From: JBAWWY01 sp037144355
GTDB lineage: Bacteria; Bacillota; Clostridia; Peptostreptococcales; Anaerovoracaceae
Reading direction: 5' to 3'
Assembly: GCA_037144355.1 (NCBI GenBank)
Contig: JBAWWY010000002.1
Location: 1 to 64,000 of the forward strand
DNA: 64,000 nt
The notes beneath the pieces were generated by a model that was given only the letters and a program-made list of their open reading frames with translations, was not told where the DNA came from and ran no database searches. The position numbers were made by a program, and so were the translations under genes. Of this stretch, positions 34,016 through 43,727 are shown piece by piece. How positions within the stretch are numbered: position 1 is the first letter of the stretch; the number at the start of each line of letters is the position of its first letter.

Positions 34016-34942
34016 CTATTCTCCTTGATATATGCGGTTGATTTCGTTTAGATATGGAAGGGATGGTTGTGCGCCTTTTCGTTGCACTACGATTGAGGAA
34101 ACCTTATTTCCAAAAATAACTGCTTTTCTCAAGTCGTCATATTTGAAATCATATGGTAGACTGCTTGAAAGTGCTCCGACAAAGCCGTCTCCCGCAGCTG
34201 TTGTATCTATTGCCTGAACCGGGAACGCCGGTATGATTTCCGCCTTGTCTCTGGACACCAGGGCAGCACCTTTTTCTCCGAGCGTAATAATCACATATCC
34301 AACACCTTTTCGAAAGAAAACCTCAGCAGCTTCTTTTGCAGATGAGATATCCTCAACGCAGACTTTAGTGAGAATATAGGCTTCTGTTTCATTTGGAATT
34401 ATTATGTCGGTGTTTGCCAATATTTCATCTGATATTGAGCTGGCAGGCGCCGGATTTAGTATTGTCTTGACTCCATTTATCCTTGCATAATCAAATGCAA
34501 TTGAAATGGCTTCCATAGGGACTTCCAACTGAGTTAGAAGGAATTGGGAGGATAGTATTTCTTTCTCGGATTTAGTAATATCGTCCCTGTTGATTTTCAT
34601 ATTAGATCCCGAGATTACCACGATGCTGTTTGATCCTGATTCATTTACGGAGATTATGGCTGTACCGGTGCTTTCATTTTCATCTAGTGTTACTAAGTCT
34701 GTGTTTATTCCGTCTTTTTGCAAAGCCTCAGTCAGAATTATTCCATTGCTGTCAGCACCGACTTTCCCTATCATCGATACATCTGCTCCGAGTCGTTTTG
34801 CAGCAACTGCTTGATTTGCGCCTTTGCCTCCACAGATATATTCAAGACTGGTTCCAAAAATTGTTTCCCCATCCTTTGGCGCTTTCTTAACTCTATATAC
34901 AATGTCCATATTCATGCTGCCAAGAACGGTTATCTTATTCAA
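34016..34942 (-). CDS. rbsK: Ribokinase
   Basis: A 308-aa PfkB-family ribokinase that phosphorylates ribose to ribose 5-phosphate. GSMNMDIVYRVKKAPKDGET and GGKGANQAVAAKRLG (residues about 38-52) are the ribose-binding and lid motifs, and DTTAAGDGFVGAL carries the catalytic Asp near 250. Start is TTG at 34942 with GGAG eight bases upstream. It sits just before two nucleoside hydrolases and probably handles the ribose they release. Its start overlaps the DUF951 gene by eight bases. Confidence 0.92.
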   Translation of the reverse strand: MNKITVLGSMNMDIVYRVKKAPKDGETIFGTSLEYICGGKGANQAVAAKRLGADVSMIGKVGADSNGIILTEALQKDGINTDLVTLDENESTGTAIISVNESGSNSIVVISGSNMKINRDDITKSEKEILSSQFLLTQLEVPMEAISIAFDYARINGVKTILNPAPASSISDEILANTDIIIPNETEAYILTKVCVEDISSAKEAAEVFFRKGVGYVIITLGEKGAALVSRDKAEIIPAFPVQAIDTTAAGDGFVGALSSSLPYDFKYDDLRKAVIFGNKVSSIVVQRKGAQPSLPYLNEINRIYQGE

Positions 34943-35129
34943 CTTCTTTTCTCCAAATCTTTTTCACTCTTTTTTCAAGATCGACCCTGCTTATCCAAAT
35001 CTGGGCGTTGCAACCTTGGCAAGTAAGTCTGAAGTCCATTCCAGTCCTCATGACTAAAAATGTCTTTGACCCACATGGATGTGCTTTTTTCAGTTCCAGC
35101 ATGTCACCAACATTAATCTCTAAAGGCAT
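34935..35129 (-). CDS. DUF951 protein
   Basis: A 64-aa member of the DUF951 family, conserved in Firmicutes and of unknown function. It opens with VGDMLELKKAHPCGSKTF and has a CQGC pair near residue 39, so together with Cys19 a zinc site is possible. It overlaps the end of the RidA gene by ten bases and the start of rbsK by eight, so it is translated as part of that unit. In many Firmicutes the gene lies near rpsF/engD or serS; here it is two genes from serS. Confidence 0.85.
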   Translation of the reverse strand: MPLEINVGDMLELKKAHPCGSKTFLVMRTGMDFRLTCQGCNAQIWISRVDLEKRVKKIWRKEVE

Positions 35130-35503
35130 GCTACCGCCTCGATTTCGAAAACGGCTCCTTTTGGCAAGGCAACAACTGCAACAGTTGATCTCGCAGGATA
35201 GAAGTCCGCAAAATGCTCCCCATAAATTTTATTTACAACCGTAAAATCATTCATATCGACTAAGAATATTGTTGTCTTTATTACGTTTTTCAGGGTGCCG
35301 CCCGCTTCAGCAAGAATTGCCTTCATGTTTGAAAGCGCCTGATTGGCTTGAGCTTCAACTCCAGCAACTAGTTCTCCATTTTCAGGTTGCAATCCTAACT
35401 GCCCAGAGATAAATAGCAATTGACCGCCTTTGGTTTCCATAACGGCTTGGGAGTAAGGACCAATGGCTGCGGGGGCTTTTATTGTGCTTATTATTGTGCT
35501 CAT
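35120..35503 (-). CDS. ridA: RidA family 2-iminobutanoate/2-iminopropanoate deaminase
   Basis: A 127-aa RidA/YjgF protein, a homotrimer that hydrolyses reactive enamine/imine intermediates released by PLP enzymes. Hallmarks are IKAPAAIGPYSQAV at the N-terminus, the FISGQLGLQPENGELV loop, and RSTVAVVALPKGAVFEIEAV, which carries the substrate-binding arginine (RS). ATG at 35503 with GAGG eight bases upstream; an earlier in-frame GTG lacks spacing. It follows serS by 54 bp and overlaps the DUF951 gene. Confidence 0.93.
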   Translation of the reverse strand: MSTIISTIKAPAAIGPYSQAVMETKGGQLLFISGQLGLQPENGELVAGVEAQANQALSNMKAILAEAGGTLKNVIKTTIFLVDMNDFTVVNKIYGEHFADFYPARSTVAVVALPKGAVFEIEAVACL

Positions 35504-35557
35504 TTTCCACACCTCTTTATTGCTTTCACTATAAGGATTCTAACTTTAAATTTGGTA

Positions 35558-36832
35558 TTATTTTGAGATTTTTCTTGCTTTCATATATGGTATCAATGCT
35601 TCTGGGATTTCAACCGAACCATCTTCCATCTGGTAATTCTCCAAGATGGCGGCGAAGGTTCTTCCAACTGCAAGACCTGAGCCATTCAATGTATGTACGA
35701 ATTCAGCTTTTCCTTTTGGTTCCGGCCTGAATCTGATATTCGCTCTTCGGGCTTGAAAGCTTTCGAAGTTGCTACATGATGATATTTCAACATATCTGCC
35801 ATAGCTGGGCATCCAAACTTCAATATCATAAGTCATAGCTGCGCTGAACCCTAAGTCCCCAGTACATAGCCTGACAACCCTATATGGGATCTTCAGGATT
35901 TGAAGTACTTCCTCCGCTGCTTCCAATAGTAATTCCAACTCTTTATATGAATCTTCCGGCCTGGTGAATTTAACCAACTCAACTTTATTGAATTGATGTT
36001 GCCTTATCAGCCCTCTAGTATCTCTTCCTGCAGAGCCTGCTTCTTTTCTAAAACATGGAGTAAAGGCAGTATAGTAGATGGGAAGCTGATCTCCCTCAAG
36101 GATTTCATCTCCTAATAAGTTTGTAACTGGCACTTCGGCAGTTGGCACAAGGAAGAAATCCTTTGCTGGAATATGGAACATATCATCTTCAAACTTTGGC
36201 AGTTGGCCTGTTCCGGTCATCGCGGCCCTGTTTACCATAAAAGGCGGAAGGATTTCCTTATATCCATGTTTTTCAGTATGCAGATCCAGCATGAAATTAA
36301 TTAGAGACCTTTCCAGTCTTGCTCCCTGACCCTTATATACTGTAAATCTAGCGCCTGCTATTTTTGAAGCTCTTTCAAAATCCAGAATGTCCAATTCTGT
36401 CCCAATCTCCCAATGAGGTTTGCTTTGAAATTTGAATTCTCTAGGCGTTCCCCATTTTCTAATCTCAAGATTGTCATCTTCGGTCTTACCTACTGGGACC
36501 AAATCGCTAGGTATATTTGGGATGTTTAGAATGCCCTCATAAAGTCGGCTTTCAATCTCACCCACCTCAGCATCCAGAGTTTTGATTTCATCAGAAAGAA
36601 CTTTCATATCTTCCATGAGAGATGTGGTATCTTTTCCTTCTTTCTTAAACTTTGGGATATCTTTTGAATCTTGGTTTTGCCTGTTTTTCTTTTGCTCGAC
36701 AATAGACAAGAGTTCCCTTCTCTTCTCGTCAAGGGAGAAGACTTCCAGAATTCCAAAGTCACCCTGGCCTCTCTTTTCAATGGCTTTTCTCACTGCTTCG
36801 TAATCTTCTCTTATCTTTTTAATATCCAACAT
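35558..36832 (-). CDS. serS: Seryl-tRNA synthetase
   Basis: A 424-aa class II synthetase with the N-terminal antiparallel coiled-coil arm (residues about 25-105, rich in Lys/Glu) that contacts the long variable arm of tRNA-Ser and tRNA-Sec. Motif 2 is FRKEAGSAGRDTRGLIRQHQ and motif 3 is LNGSGLAVGRTFAAILENYQ. Length is normal. ATG at 36832 with AAGGGG. In this genome it would also serylate the tRNA-Sec encoded at 59519-59615. No T-box is seen upstream; it lies 17 bp after the glutamine synthetase gene. Confidence 0.96.
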   Translation of the reverse strand: MLDIKKIREDYEAVRKAIEKRGQGDFGILEVFSLDEKRRELLSIVEQKKNRQNQDSKDIPKFKKEGKDTTSLMEDMKVLSDEIKTLDAEVGEIESRLYEGILNIPNIPSDLVPVGKTEDDNLEIRKWGTPREFKFQSKPHWEIGTELDILDFERASKIAGARFTVYKGQGARLERSLINFMLDLHTEKHGYKEILPPFMVNRAAMTGTGQLPKFEDDMFHIPAKDFFLVPTAEVPVTNLLGDEILEGDQLPIYYTAFTPCFRKEAGSAGRDTRGLIRQHQFNKVELVKFTRPEDSYKELELLLEAAEEVLQILKIPYRVVRLCTGDLGFSAAMTYDIEVWMPSYGRYVEISSCSNFESFQARRANIRFRPEPKGKAEFVHTLNGSGLAVGRTFAAILENYQMEDGSVEIPEALIPYMKARKISK

Positions 36833-36849
36833 GCCAAGTCATCCCCTTG

Positions 36850-38754
36850 TTAATATAAATTCTTTTTATAATCTACATAAAGTTCAATCAATTCCTGAAT
36901 TTTCTTTTGCATTTCAAGCTGCAACTTAGAAGCTGCCTCATAGTCTCCATTATTCAGTGCTATTTTTATTCTAGTAAGCAGGCATTTTACCTCTATCGTG
37001 TCTTGTCCTAGATCCGCCCTGTATTTGTCGATATTTTCCCAGTTCATATTGTCCAGGTCTACAGCAGTTTCACTGTTGTGCAGCTTCCTGCACTCCCTAA
37101 CGATATTCATATTGTTGGGTATGATTCTTCCGTAAAGCTCTGCAGCCCATTGGCCTAAAATTGCTTCCTTGTAAGATTCTATGGTTATATCGTCGAAAAC
37201 TTCTCCCACTTTTAGTATTTTCATTTTTTCGGGATAGTTATCAAAGGCTTTGATATTTTCATATACTGTCTGTGGAACGAATCCGAATATGGCATCTCTT
37301 TCTGCAAGGGTGAATTCATCAAAAACATCTTTTTCGCTTCTGTATTCCCTGTTTTTTTCCAAATAGAAACTATCTTCTCCCGCTTTTTTTGAAAGTTCTT
37401 TTTCTAGTTCCTTGCCTGTTTTTCCACTTTTTAGACATGCATTTATTCCATCAAGAATAGCCATGTATGAGCTGGCAAGAACCAGGTAGGTATTGCTCTT
37501 TGGATTTGGAGATCGCAATTCAAATCTAGTTGCCAAAGGATTTGTTGCATCTCGAACCAGTCCTACCAAAACAGTTCTATTCCTCGATGGAGTATCCGCA
37601 CTGTGACCAATAGAGGTGACTATGCAAACCGGAGCCTCGAACCCAACCTTGAGTCTATTGAAAGCGTCATTTGATGAAGCTATGAAAGGATTCACTACTT
37701 CGTAATTCTGAAGTATCCCCATCAAAGCTCCGAAGCCGATTGAGCTTAAGAATGCTTCCCTAGGATTCTTTGGAGAAAAAAGGTTTATCTTCCTGCCATC
37801 TTTCAAGATGGCAGCTATTCCAATATGTGTATGTTCGCCACTTCCAGCAACGCCATCGATAGGCTTTGCCATGAAAGTGACATCAAGGCTATTTGCTCTG
37901 AAGACATCTTTAATCATGTATTTTACATGCAGTTCGTTGTCTGCAGCCTGAAGCGCCGTACTGTATTTCCAGTCGACTTCCAATTGTTCCATGATATGGT
38001 CGTATTCTCCGGAGTGTCCAAGTTTGGCTTTAACTCCTCCAACTTCCTTGTGCCCCATTTCAACTTCAAATCCATATTGATCCAATAGAAGAAGTGACTT
38101 TTCCAAAGCTGTTCTCACGGGTCCTACTGTCCTCTTCCAATATTGTTCTTTCAATACTTGGGAAGTGGATAGCTGCTCTCTGTCAGCCCTATCATCGGGA
38201 GTTTTTACCCAGAATTCCAACTCGGTAGCTGCCGTAAGAATAATATCATCGATATCGTCTACAGAATCAATTTCCAGCTCATCAAAAGCTTGAGGATTTT
38301 CTCTCAAAAGCTTCATAAGCTCGGCTTTAAATGTCTTAACGGCATCTCTTAATATTACCCTGGATCCGACTTGATAAGAATCGTTGTGTACCAGAAATGC
38401 AGGTATTCTCAACGTTCCGACTGGCAATTTTGTCTCTTCGTCATGATGGCTGAAATTGTAGTCAACATACCAGTTGACATCCATATCGGGGATAATGTCC
38501 AGTTTTGCATTGTTAAGTGCTGCTATTTTTGGCAGTACAACGCTTGATCCATCTGTCTGAACACCTTTGGTCAGGAAGTTGTCAATTTCTTTTATAAACA
38601 ATTCCACAGGTATTTTTTCATCCGTATCGTAACCTCCAATATCAAGCCCCGTTATAGAAACAAATTTTATTTCCATGTGCTCCTTTAAGGTTCTTACTAT
38701 TTCAGCCTTTTTATGATTTTCTGCAGGAATATTAAATAGCATTTTACTAAACAT
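36850..38754 (-). CDS. glnA: Glutamine synthetase, unusually long (634 aa)
   Basis: A 634-aa member of the glutamine synthetase family, making glutamine from glutamate, ammonia and ATP. The catalytic fold is recognised by FMAKPIDGVAGSGEHTHIGI near residue 300 (the GSGxHxH ATP/metal region), by RNRTVLVGLVRDATNPLATR and by RFELRSPNPKSNTYLVLAS. It is longer than the usual 440-470-aa GSI and shorter than about 700-aa GSIII. A C-terminal extension of roughly 150 residues (about 480-634) is helical and rich in Lys/Glu. The ATG at 38754 has GAGGGG upstream. It is cotranscribed with serS. Regulatory features of GSI (adenylylation Tyr) are not obvious. Confidence 0.85.
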   Translation of the reverse strand: MFSKMLFNIPAENHKKAEIVRTLKEHMEIKFVSITGLDIGGYDTDEKIPVELFIKEIDNFLTKGVQTDGSSVVLPKIAALNNAKLDIIPDMDVNWYVDYNFSHHDEETKLPVGTLRIPAFLVHNDSYQVGSRVILRDAVKTFKAELMKLLRENPQAFDELEIDSVDDIDDIILTAATELEFWVKTPDDRADREQLSTSQVLKEQYWKRTVGPVRTALEKSLLLLDQYGFEVEMGHKEVGGVKAKLGHSGEYDHIMEQLEVDWKYSTALQAADNELHVKYMIKDVFRANSLDVTFMAKPIDGVAGSGEHTHIGIAAILKDGRKINLFSPKNPREAFLSSIGFGALMGILQNYEVVNPFIASSNDAFNRLKVGFEAPVCIVTSIGHSADTPSRNRTVLVGLVRDATNPLATRFELRSPNPKSNTYLVLASSYMAILDGINACLKSGKTGKELEKELSKKAGEDSFYLEKNREYRSEKDVFDEFTLAERDAIFGFVPQTVYENIKAFDNYPEKMKILKVGEVFDDITIESYKEAILGQWAAELYGRIIPNNMNIVRECRKLHNSETAVDLDNMNWENIDKYRADLGQDTIEVKCLLTRIKIALNNGDYEAASKLQLEMQKKIQELIELYVDYKKNLY

Positions 38755-38840
38755 TAATTAGTTTCCCCTCTCTTCAGTATTATATTGTTATATGCTTCTG
38801 TATTTTTTAATTGTATTTTTGTTTTTATTAAATTGTTGAC

Positions 38841-41669
38841 TTAATTCCCTGTTGTTGTGGTGTCTGTTGATGGGGTTGTAGGATTCTGGTCAGGGCTAAG
38901 CAGGGTAAGGTATCTTTTCAATTCAGCAAGATATTTGCCATATGCTGTCCAGTCTCCGTTTTGTTGTGCTGCGGTTGCATTCTTGAAGGCTTCATTTGCC
39001 AAAGTAATCAACTGCTTGACATCCGGAGTTCCTCCGCTAATCACACCGCCACCAGTATTTCCTGTTCCACCAATTGCTCCACCTGTCCCAAATAGGGAAT
39101 CCAAGGCTTGTTGAAGTGTTGGCTCGTAGGCAATCCTGTCATTGTAGGCAACAATTACCCTCTTCACTTCAGGCAAGCTGTTTACATTGTCAGCCTGAAG
39201 GTAAATTGGTTCGATATAGATAAATGAGCTTTCGATTGGGATTACAAAGGTATTCCCCCGTATATATGTAGAACCCGTTGATCCCCAAAGCGAGAATTCT
39301 TTTGATATCGTTGTATCTTGGTCGATTTGAGAGTCAATCTGCATTGGCCCATAAATGAGCTTTTCCTTTGGCAGTCTATAGAGAACCAGTTTGCCATAGT
39401 GCTCTCCATCATTTCTTGCAACCAGCAAACCTGACATGTTCGGCTTGTCTTTAGGAGTATATGGAATCGAGTTTATGAACTCTACATCCTTTTCTCCAGG
39501 AAGCTTCATGATATAATAACTAGGTTTCATTTGGACTCTGTCCCTGCCATAAATTTCATATGAAATATCCCAAAGATCTTCTCCTTGATAGAATACTTTC
39601 ACATCATTCATATGGTATCTCTTGTATATCTCAGCCTGGATTGAGAACATCATGTTTGGATATCTTATATGTGCTTTCAAACCTGCTGGCATCTCGGAAA
39701 AATCTTTAAACAAAACAGGGTAGATTTTAGCCAGGTTGTTTACAACTGGATCCTTGTTGTCGACCATATAGTAGTTAACTTTTCCGTTATATGCGTCAAT
39801 GACAACCTTAACCGAGTTTCTGATATAGTTTGTTGGATCAGTTGCGGAAAATGGCTGTGAGTAAGGATAGTAATCACTTGTCGTATATCCATCAACTATC
39901 CAATAAAGCTTCCCATCAACTGTTACCACATATGGGTCTTCATCGTAATAAACAAATGGGGCAAGTTTCTGCAGTCTTTCCTTGATATTTCTATAAATTA
40001 CAATCTTGGAATCCGAATTAATATTTGTGGAAACCAGGATTTGTGCGGATTTTTCCTTGAATGCGAATAATATTCTATTCATCAATGTCATTTTTATTCC
40101 TGCGTCACCTTGATATGTGGAATAAACATTGCTTTCTCCACTTGGATAATCAAATTCTTTTTCAGCTGTATTTGTTATTATATAATTATTGGTAAGTTCC
40201 CCGAAGTAGATTTCAGGTCTTGTAATCTTGATTTCTGGAACTTCTGAAACCGGTGGAATGCCCTGGATGAGCATGTCTGGCTGTCCGCTGGTTGTAACCT
40301 TGTCAACTCTTGACAATGTTATTCCGTAACCATGTGTATATTTGATATTCTTCGTCAACCATTGCTGCTGAATTTTTGTCTCGTCTATTTCTCTGGCGGA
40401 CAAGAATACCTGTGTATATTTACCGTTGATTACGTACCTATCTACATCAACGTCGTTGAAAAGGTAATATAGCCTTATGCTTTGTGTCTGGTTGTAGAAT
40501 TGTTTTGCAGGTTCGTAATCGTTGATTCTTATGTTCTCTATTGTGCTGGTATTATTCAATATGTCCTGTTTTGTCAAATTGTTGGTCACTGGGAAGTCTT
40601 TAATTTCAATATTATTCAAATTGTAAGCATTCTGAGTGAACGTAATGTTGTTTTGCAGATACTGGCTCTGTTTGTTGATTTCGTCTGGGGAAACAACGAA
40701 GTTCTGAACCCCTAGGGAAATTCCAGTGCCAAGGATAGATACAAGTATCATCAATACAGGAACTGTCGCTGCAAGCTTGTACTTTTTCCTCATGATGCCG
40801 AGTACAAATGTAACCGCTGAAATCAGTGAGAGCCCAATAAGTATTCTGTATACCCAAAGGGTGATATTGACATCTGTGAATCCAGCTCCATATACTATGC
40901 CGCTATGGTCATACAATATACTGAACTGTTTTAGAAAAAGATTGCTGGCCATCATAAGGAAGAAAAGCGCTCCAAGTATCATTATCTGCCTAGATGCGAG
41001 AGCCAGTATTTCTTTGATATTATCTTTATTGAAGCTTATTCCCCTGCCAAGTGGCCCCATAAATGCAGCTCCAGCATTTCCATACTGGTCACTATCGTCA
41101 TATGGCTTTGGCTCAAACATCTTCGGTGTACGAATCGACATGAGAAACATATAATACAAGCATGTCAATGCAATATACGCCAACACCACGCCAATTACAA
41201 TTTGATTAAGTTGTGTAAGCAGGGAATATTTAAATACGTAGAAAGAAATATCCATTTTGAATATTGGATCCGTGATATTAAAACTTGTGCTATTCATATA
41301 TTTTAGAATTTCAAACCAAAGTTGTGTTGTTGTAGCCATTGTAGTGAAAAATGCGAATAGAATTCCAATAGCCAAAGATATTAAATTGATATTTTTTTCC
41401 GTCATTCTCTGGGTTCCAGTAAACTCGATTTTTTTATAATAATCAATTTTTAAGACCTTCAGATAGAAGAATGTTAAAATCATTATTACAACGAAAGTCG
41501 GAATACCTAATGTTAGCTGGGTTGTCAACTGTTTCCAAAACACGCTGGTATACCCTAGTTCCTTGAACCAAAGATAATCCGTTATAAAATTTACCAAGGT
41601 TCCAAAGCCGGAAATCAAGACTAGAAGTACAACTATTATAGTCCCAATCCCAAATCTTTTATTTTTCAT
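38841..41669 (-). CDS. UPF0182 family membrane protein
   Basis: A 942-aa protein of the UPF0182 family, found in clostridia, cyanobacteria and actinobacteria and of unknown function. About seven hydrophobic segments occupy the first 320 residues (the first in FGIGTIIVVLLVLISGFG). A long extracytoplasmic domain follows (about 330-860), with conserved stretches such as EIDETKIQQQWLTKNIKYTH and GHGYGITLSRVD-like motif, and a Gly/Thr-rich C-terminus ending TPSTDTTTTGN. The ATG at 41669 has AAGGGG upstream; an in-frame GTG three codons before overlaps that site. It stands alone between the glutamine synthetase and PEP carboxykinase genes. Confidence 0.88.
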   Translation of the reverse strand: MKNKRFGIGTIIVVLLVLISGFGTLVNFITDYLWFKELGYTSVFWKQLTTQLTLGIPTFVVIMILTFFYLKVLKIDYYKKIEFTGTQRMTEKNINLISLAIGILFAFFTTMATTTQLWFEILKYMNSTSFNITDPIFKMDISFYVFKYSLLTQLNQIVIGVVLAYIALTCLYYMFLMSIRTPKMFEPKPYDDSDQYGNAGAAFMGPLGRGISFNKDNIKEILALASRQIMILGALFFLMMASNLFLKQFSILYDHSGIVYGAGFTDVNITLWVYRILIGLSLISAVTFVLGIMRKKYKLAATVPVLMILVSILGTGISLGVQNFVVSPDEINKQSQYLQNNITFTQNAYNLNNIEIKDFPVTNNLTKQDILNNTSTIENIRINDYEPAKQFYNQTQSIRLYYLFNDVDVDRYVINGKYTQVFLSAREIDETKIQQQWLTKNIKYTHGYGITLSRVDKVTTSGQPDMLIQGIPPVSEVPEIKITRPEIYFGELTNNYIITNTAEKEFDYPSGESNVYSTYQGDAGIKMTLMNRILFAFKEKSAQILVSTNINSDSKIVIYRNIKERLQKLAPFVYYDEDPYVVTVDGKLYWIVDGYTTSDYYPYSQPFSATDPTNYIRNSVKVVIDAYNGKVNYYMVDNKDPVVNNLAKIYPVLFKDFSEMPAGLKAHIRYPNMMFSIQAEIYKRYHMNDVKVFYQGEDLWDISYEIYGRDRVQMKPSYYIMKLPGEKDVEFINSIPYTPKDKPNMSGLLVARNDGEHYGKLVLYRLPKEKLIYGPMQIDSQIDQDTTISKEFSLWGSTGSTYIRGNTFVIPIESSFIYIEPIYLQADNVNSLPEVKRVIVAYNDRIAYEPTLQQALDSLFGTGGAIGGTGNTGGGVISGGTPDVKQLITLANEAFKNATAAQQNGDWTAYGKYLAELKRYLTLLSPDQNPTTPSTDTTTTGN

Positions 41670-41782
41670 TAATTCCACCCCTTTTAAAAATATTTATAGC
41701 AAAACGAATAATTTCAATTTTGGAAAATATATTTAGTGAAAATATATTTAATTAGATAGATTATATCATAATAGTTATTATA

Positions 41783-41808
41783 AAAAAGGGTGCAAATGCA
41801 CCCTTTTA
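41783..41808 (-). terminator. Rho-independent terminator after pckA
   Basis: Minus strand AAAAGGGTGC/GCACCCTTTTTT with a short ATTT-type loop (41807-41783). A compact G/C-rich stem and T-run end the PEP carboxykinase transcript 45 bp past its stop. Confidence 0.9.
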
Positions 41809-41852
41809 TAGTTTTTTTGGCTTTTTAACAAGTTTCCAGTCTCAAATAATCC

Positions 41853-43499
41853 TTATTTGAGGGTTTTTTCAATAGCTTCGATTGCTTCATTTGGAAGTGA
41901 ATCCCTGCCATCCTTGAATTTTTTTAATGATTCTAGATATTCCACTCTGTTTTTCATTTGCTTTACGAGAAGATTTCTATATGATTCATCATTGAAATCA
42001 GGAATGAAGCCTTCGATATCCATTGTCTTCATACCCTTCATATGCCCGAAATCCTTGAATATTGCTGTTTCATCAACTATGCTTTCAATTATTCCTATTG
42101 TTACTTCTTTTGGAATTTTCTTTTCAAGAAAATGTCCTGTGTTGATAACATAACAAGCCACTCCCTTTTCTTCGAAAAGTGCTTTGAATTTATAATAGTC
42201 GTCTGAAAGCTTATAAGTTCTAAATGGGTTTGCATAAGGCTCGAAAATTAAGGCATCCCTGTCAACACCCTCTGCAAGTTTTTCAGCAGTAGTTCTTTTT
42301 GTCGCTAGAACTGCGCCCATAACTGATGCCAGGGTAGGATCCTCAATCTTTATTACTGGTGGAAGTGAATGGTCCTTCATAAGCCAAACAATGGTGTTGA
42401 TGGGTTCGTCCATCTTGTCGACTCTGTTGTCTGCCCAAAGTTTGGATTTGATTGCTCTTCCGTTTCCATTTCTAATATCTTCAGTTACAATAACCATCTT
42501 TCCTTCAGAATCAATTGTTGCTCCGCAGTTTTGAACTGTTAGAAGAAATTTATTGTCTTTTGAAGTAAGAGGGTAATCTTGAGTTTTATCAAAATATGAT
42601 GGTTCCAGCGCAACAGTCGAACCGTTTTCAGATGAAATAATATAAGCATCGTCATGAAGGACAGTTACGTTGTATTTCCCATTATGTTTGGCATGTGTAA
42701 GGGTCGATTTTCCAGAACCTGAAAGTCCAAAAACTCCCATTACATGTTTCTTGCCGTCAGGTCTTTCCATTTTTTTCAATCCACCATGGCATGATGCATA
42801 TCCATTTCTGTTAGCAAGTCCCCAGGCAATTGTCAAAGTTCCTTTTTTATGCTCGCCAAAATATCTTAGCCCAAGCAAAGCAGCGCAATTATGTTCAGGG
42901 TCGAAATATGCCAAGCCATCTGGGAATTTTGGATGTTTCCAATCAGGATCTGAAAGGATATAGATATCAGGTTCATTGTTGATTACTTTTGAATCTTTAT
43001 ACATTACATCATAAATGTCGTTCATATATTGAAAGTTCAACAACCAGTTATAGACTGTGTTTTCATATGTTTCTGGGATGAGAAGGTTCGCTTTAACGAT
43101 GAAGTCTTTGTCTAGCCCTATATATGATTCAGAATGATACATTTTTTTATATCTGGTAAAATAGACTGCTTCCCGAAGTATTCCTGCAAAATCAGCTTCT
43201 GAAACTCCAGCTTCACCAAGAATTATCCTAGCTCCGGCAAATCTTCCAACTGTTTCTCCATCATTGAAAAGAAGGGTCTTTGCTCCTTTTGGGAGTCCAA
43301 CTTTTTCGGGTTCGAAAACTGGCATGTCAGTTACTATCGTTCCTTGTGAATTAGCCGCTTTTTCGTATGCTTCTTTTAGATCAACTAGCTTGACCACATT
43401 ATTTCCATAAAATGCGGTTTCGATAGTGGTTCGCGAGGGAGAAAAAGCCTTGTTCCCCATTGTTATCTTATCCCGTTCAAATCTTGAATTAGTCGACAC
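41853..43499 (-). CDS. pckA: Phosphoenolpyruvate carboxykinase (ATP)
   Basis: A 548-aa ATP-type PEP carboxykinase interconverting oxaloacetate plus ATP with PEP, CO2 and ADP. The P-loop GLSGSGKST lies at 258-266, preceded by the MGVF stretch typical of kinase-1a motifs, and HDDAYIISSENGS gives the metal-binding kinase-2 aspartates. The C-terminal LIFEPYANPFRTYKLSDDY region is also characteristic. The start is GTG at 43499 with GGAGG nine bases upstream. In anaerobes it may run in the carboxylating direction to save ATP; the direction is inference. Monocistronic, with a strong terminator. Confidence 0.9.
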   Translation of the reverse strand: MSTNSRFERDKITMGNKAFSPSRTTIETAFYGNNVVKLVDLKEAYEKAANSQGTIVTDMPVFEPEKVGLPKGAKTLLFNDGETVGRFAGARIILGEAGVSEADFAGILREAVYFTRYKKMYHSESYIGLDKDFIVKANLLIPETYENTVYNWLLNFQYMNDIYDVMYKDSKVINNEPDIYILSDPDWKHPKFPDGLAYFDPEHNCAALLGLRYFGEHKKGTLTIAWGLANRNGYASCHGGLKKMERPDGKKHVMGVFGLSGSGKSTLTHAKHNGKYNVTVLHDDAYIISSENGSTVALEPSYFDKTQDYPLTSKDNKFLLTVQNCGATIDSEGKMVIVTEDIRNGNGRAIKSKLWADNRVDKMDEPINTIVWLMKDHSLPPVIKIEDPTLASVMGAVLATKRTTAEKLAEGVDRDALIFEPYANPFRTYKLSDDYYKFKALFEEKGVACYVINTGHFLEKKIPKEVTIGIIESIVDETAIFKDFGHMKGMKTMDIEGFIPDFNDESYRNLLVKQMKNRVEYLESLKKFKDGRDSLPNEAIEAIEKTLK

Positions 43500-43727
43500 A
43501 GTATCAATCCTCCATATTTAAATTTAACGAATGCAGATTTATAATCCGACTGCACCTAATTATTGCTCATAACGGTTTATGTTAACATATTCCAGATTAA
43601 AATAAAAGGAAAACCCTTCCAATTTCAGTATGTATACACAATACATGAATTATTGGAGAGAATTGTTTGCTTGCAGGATGTTTAGGGTATATGCTAAAAA
43701 TATGATTAATAGTTGAGAGGTGATATC

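Noticed and set aside
33439..34041. 200-codon plus-strand open frame antisense to the second nucleoside hydrolase.
   Set aside because: Mirror of a well-conserved gene; composition (Ser/Pro rich) is that of an antisense frame.
41726..41753. Direct repeat of GAAAATATATTTA upstream of the UPF0182 gene.
   Set aside because: Short, AT-only and within an AT-rich spacer; easily chance.
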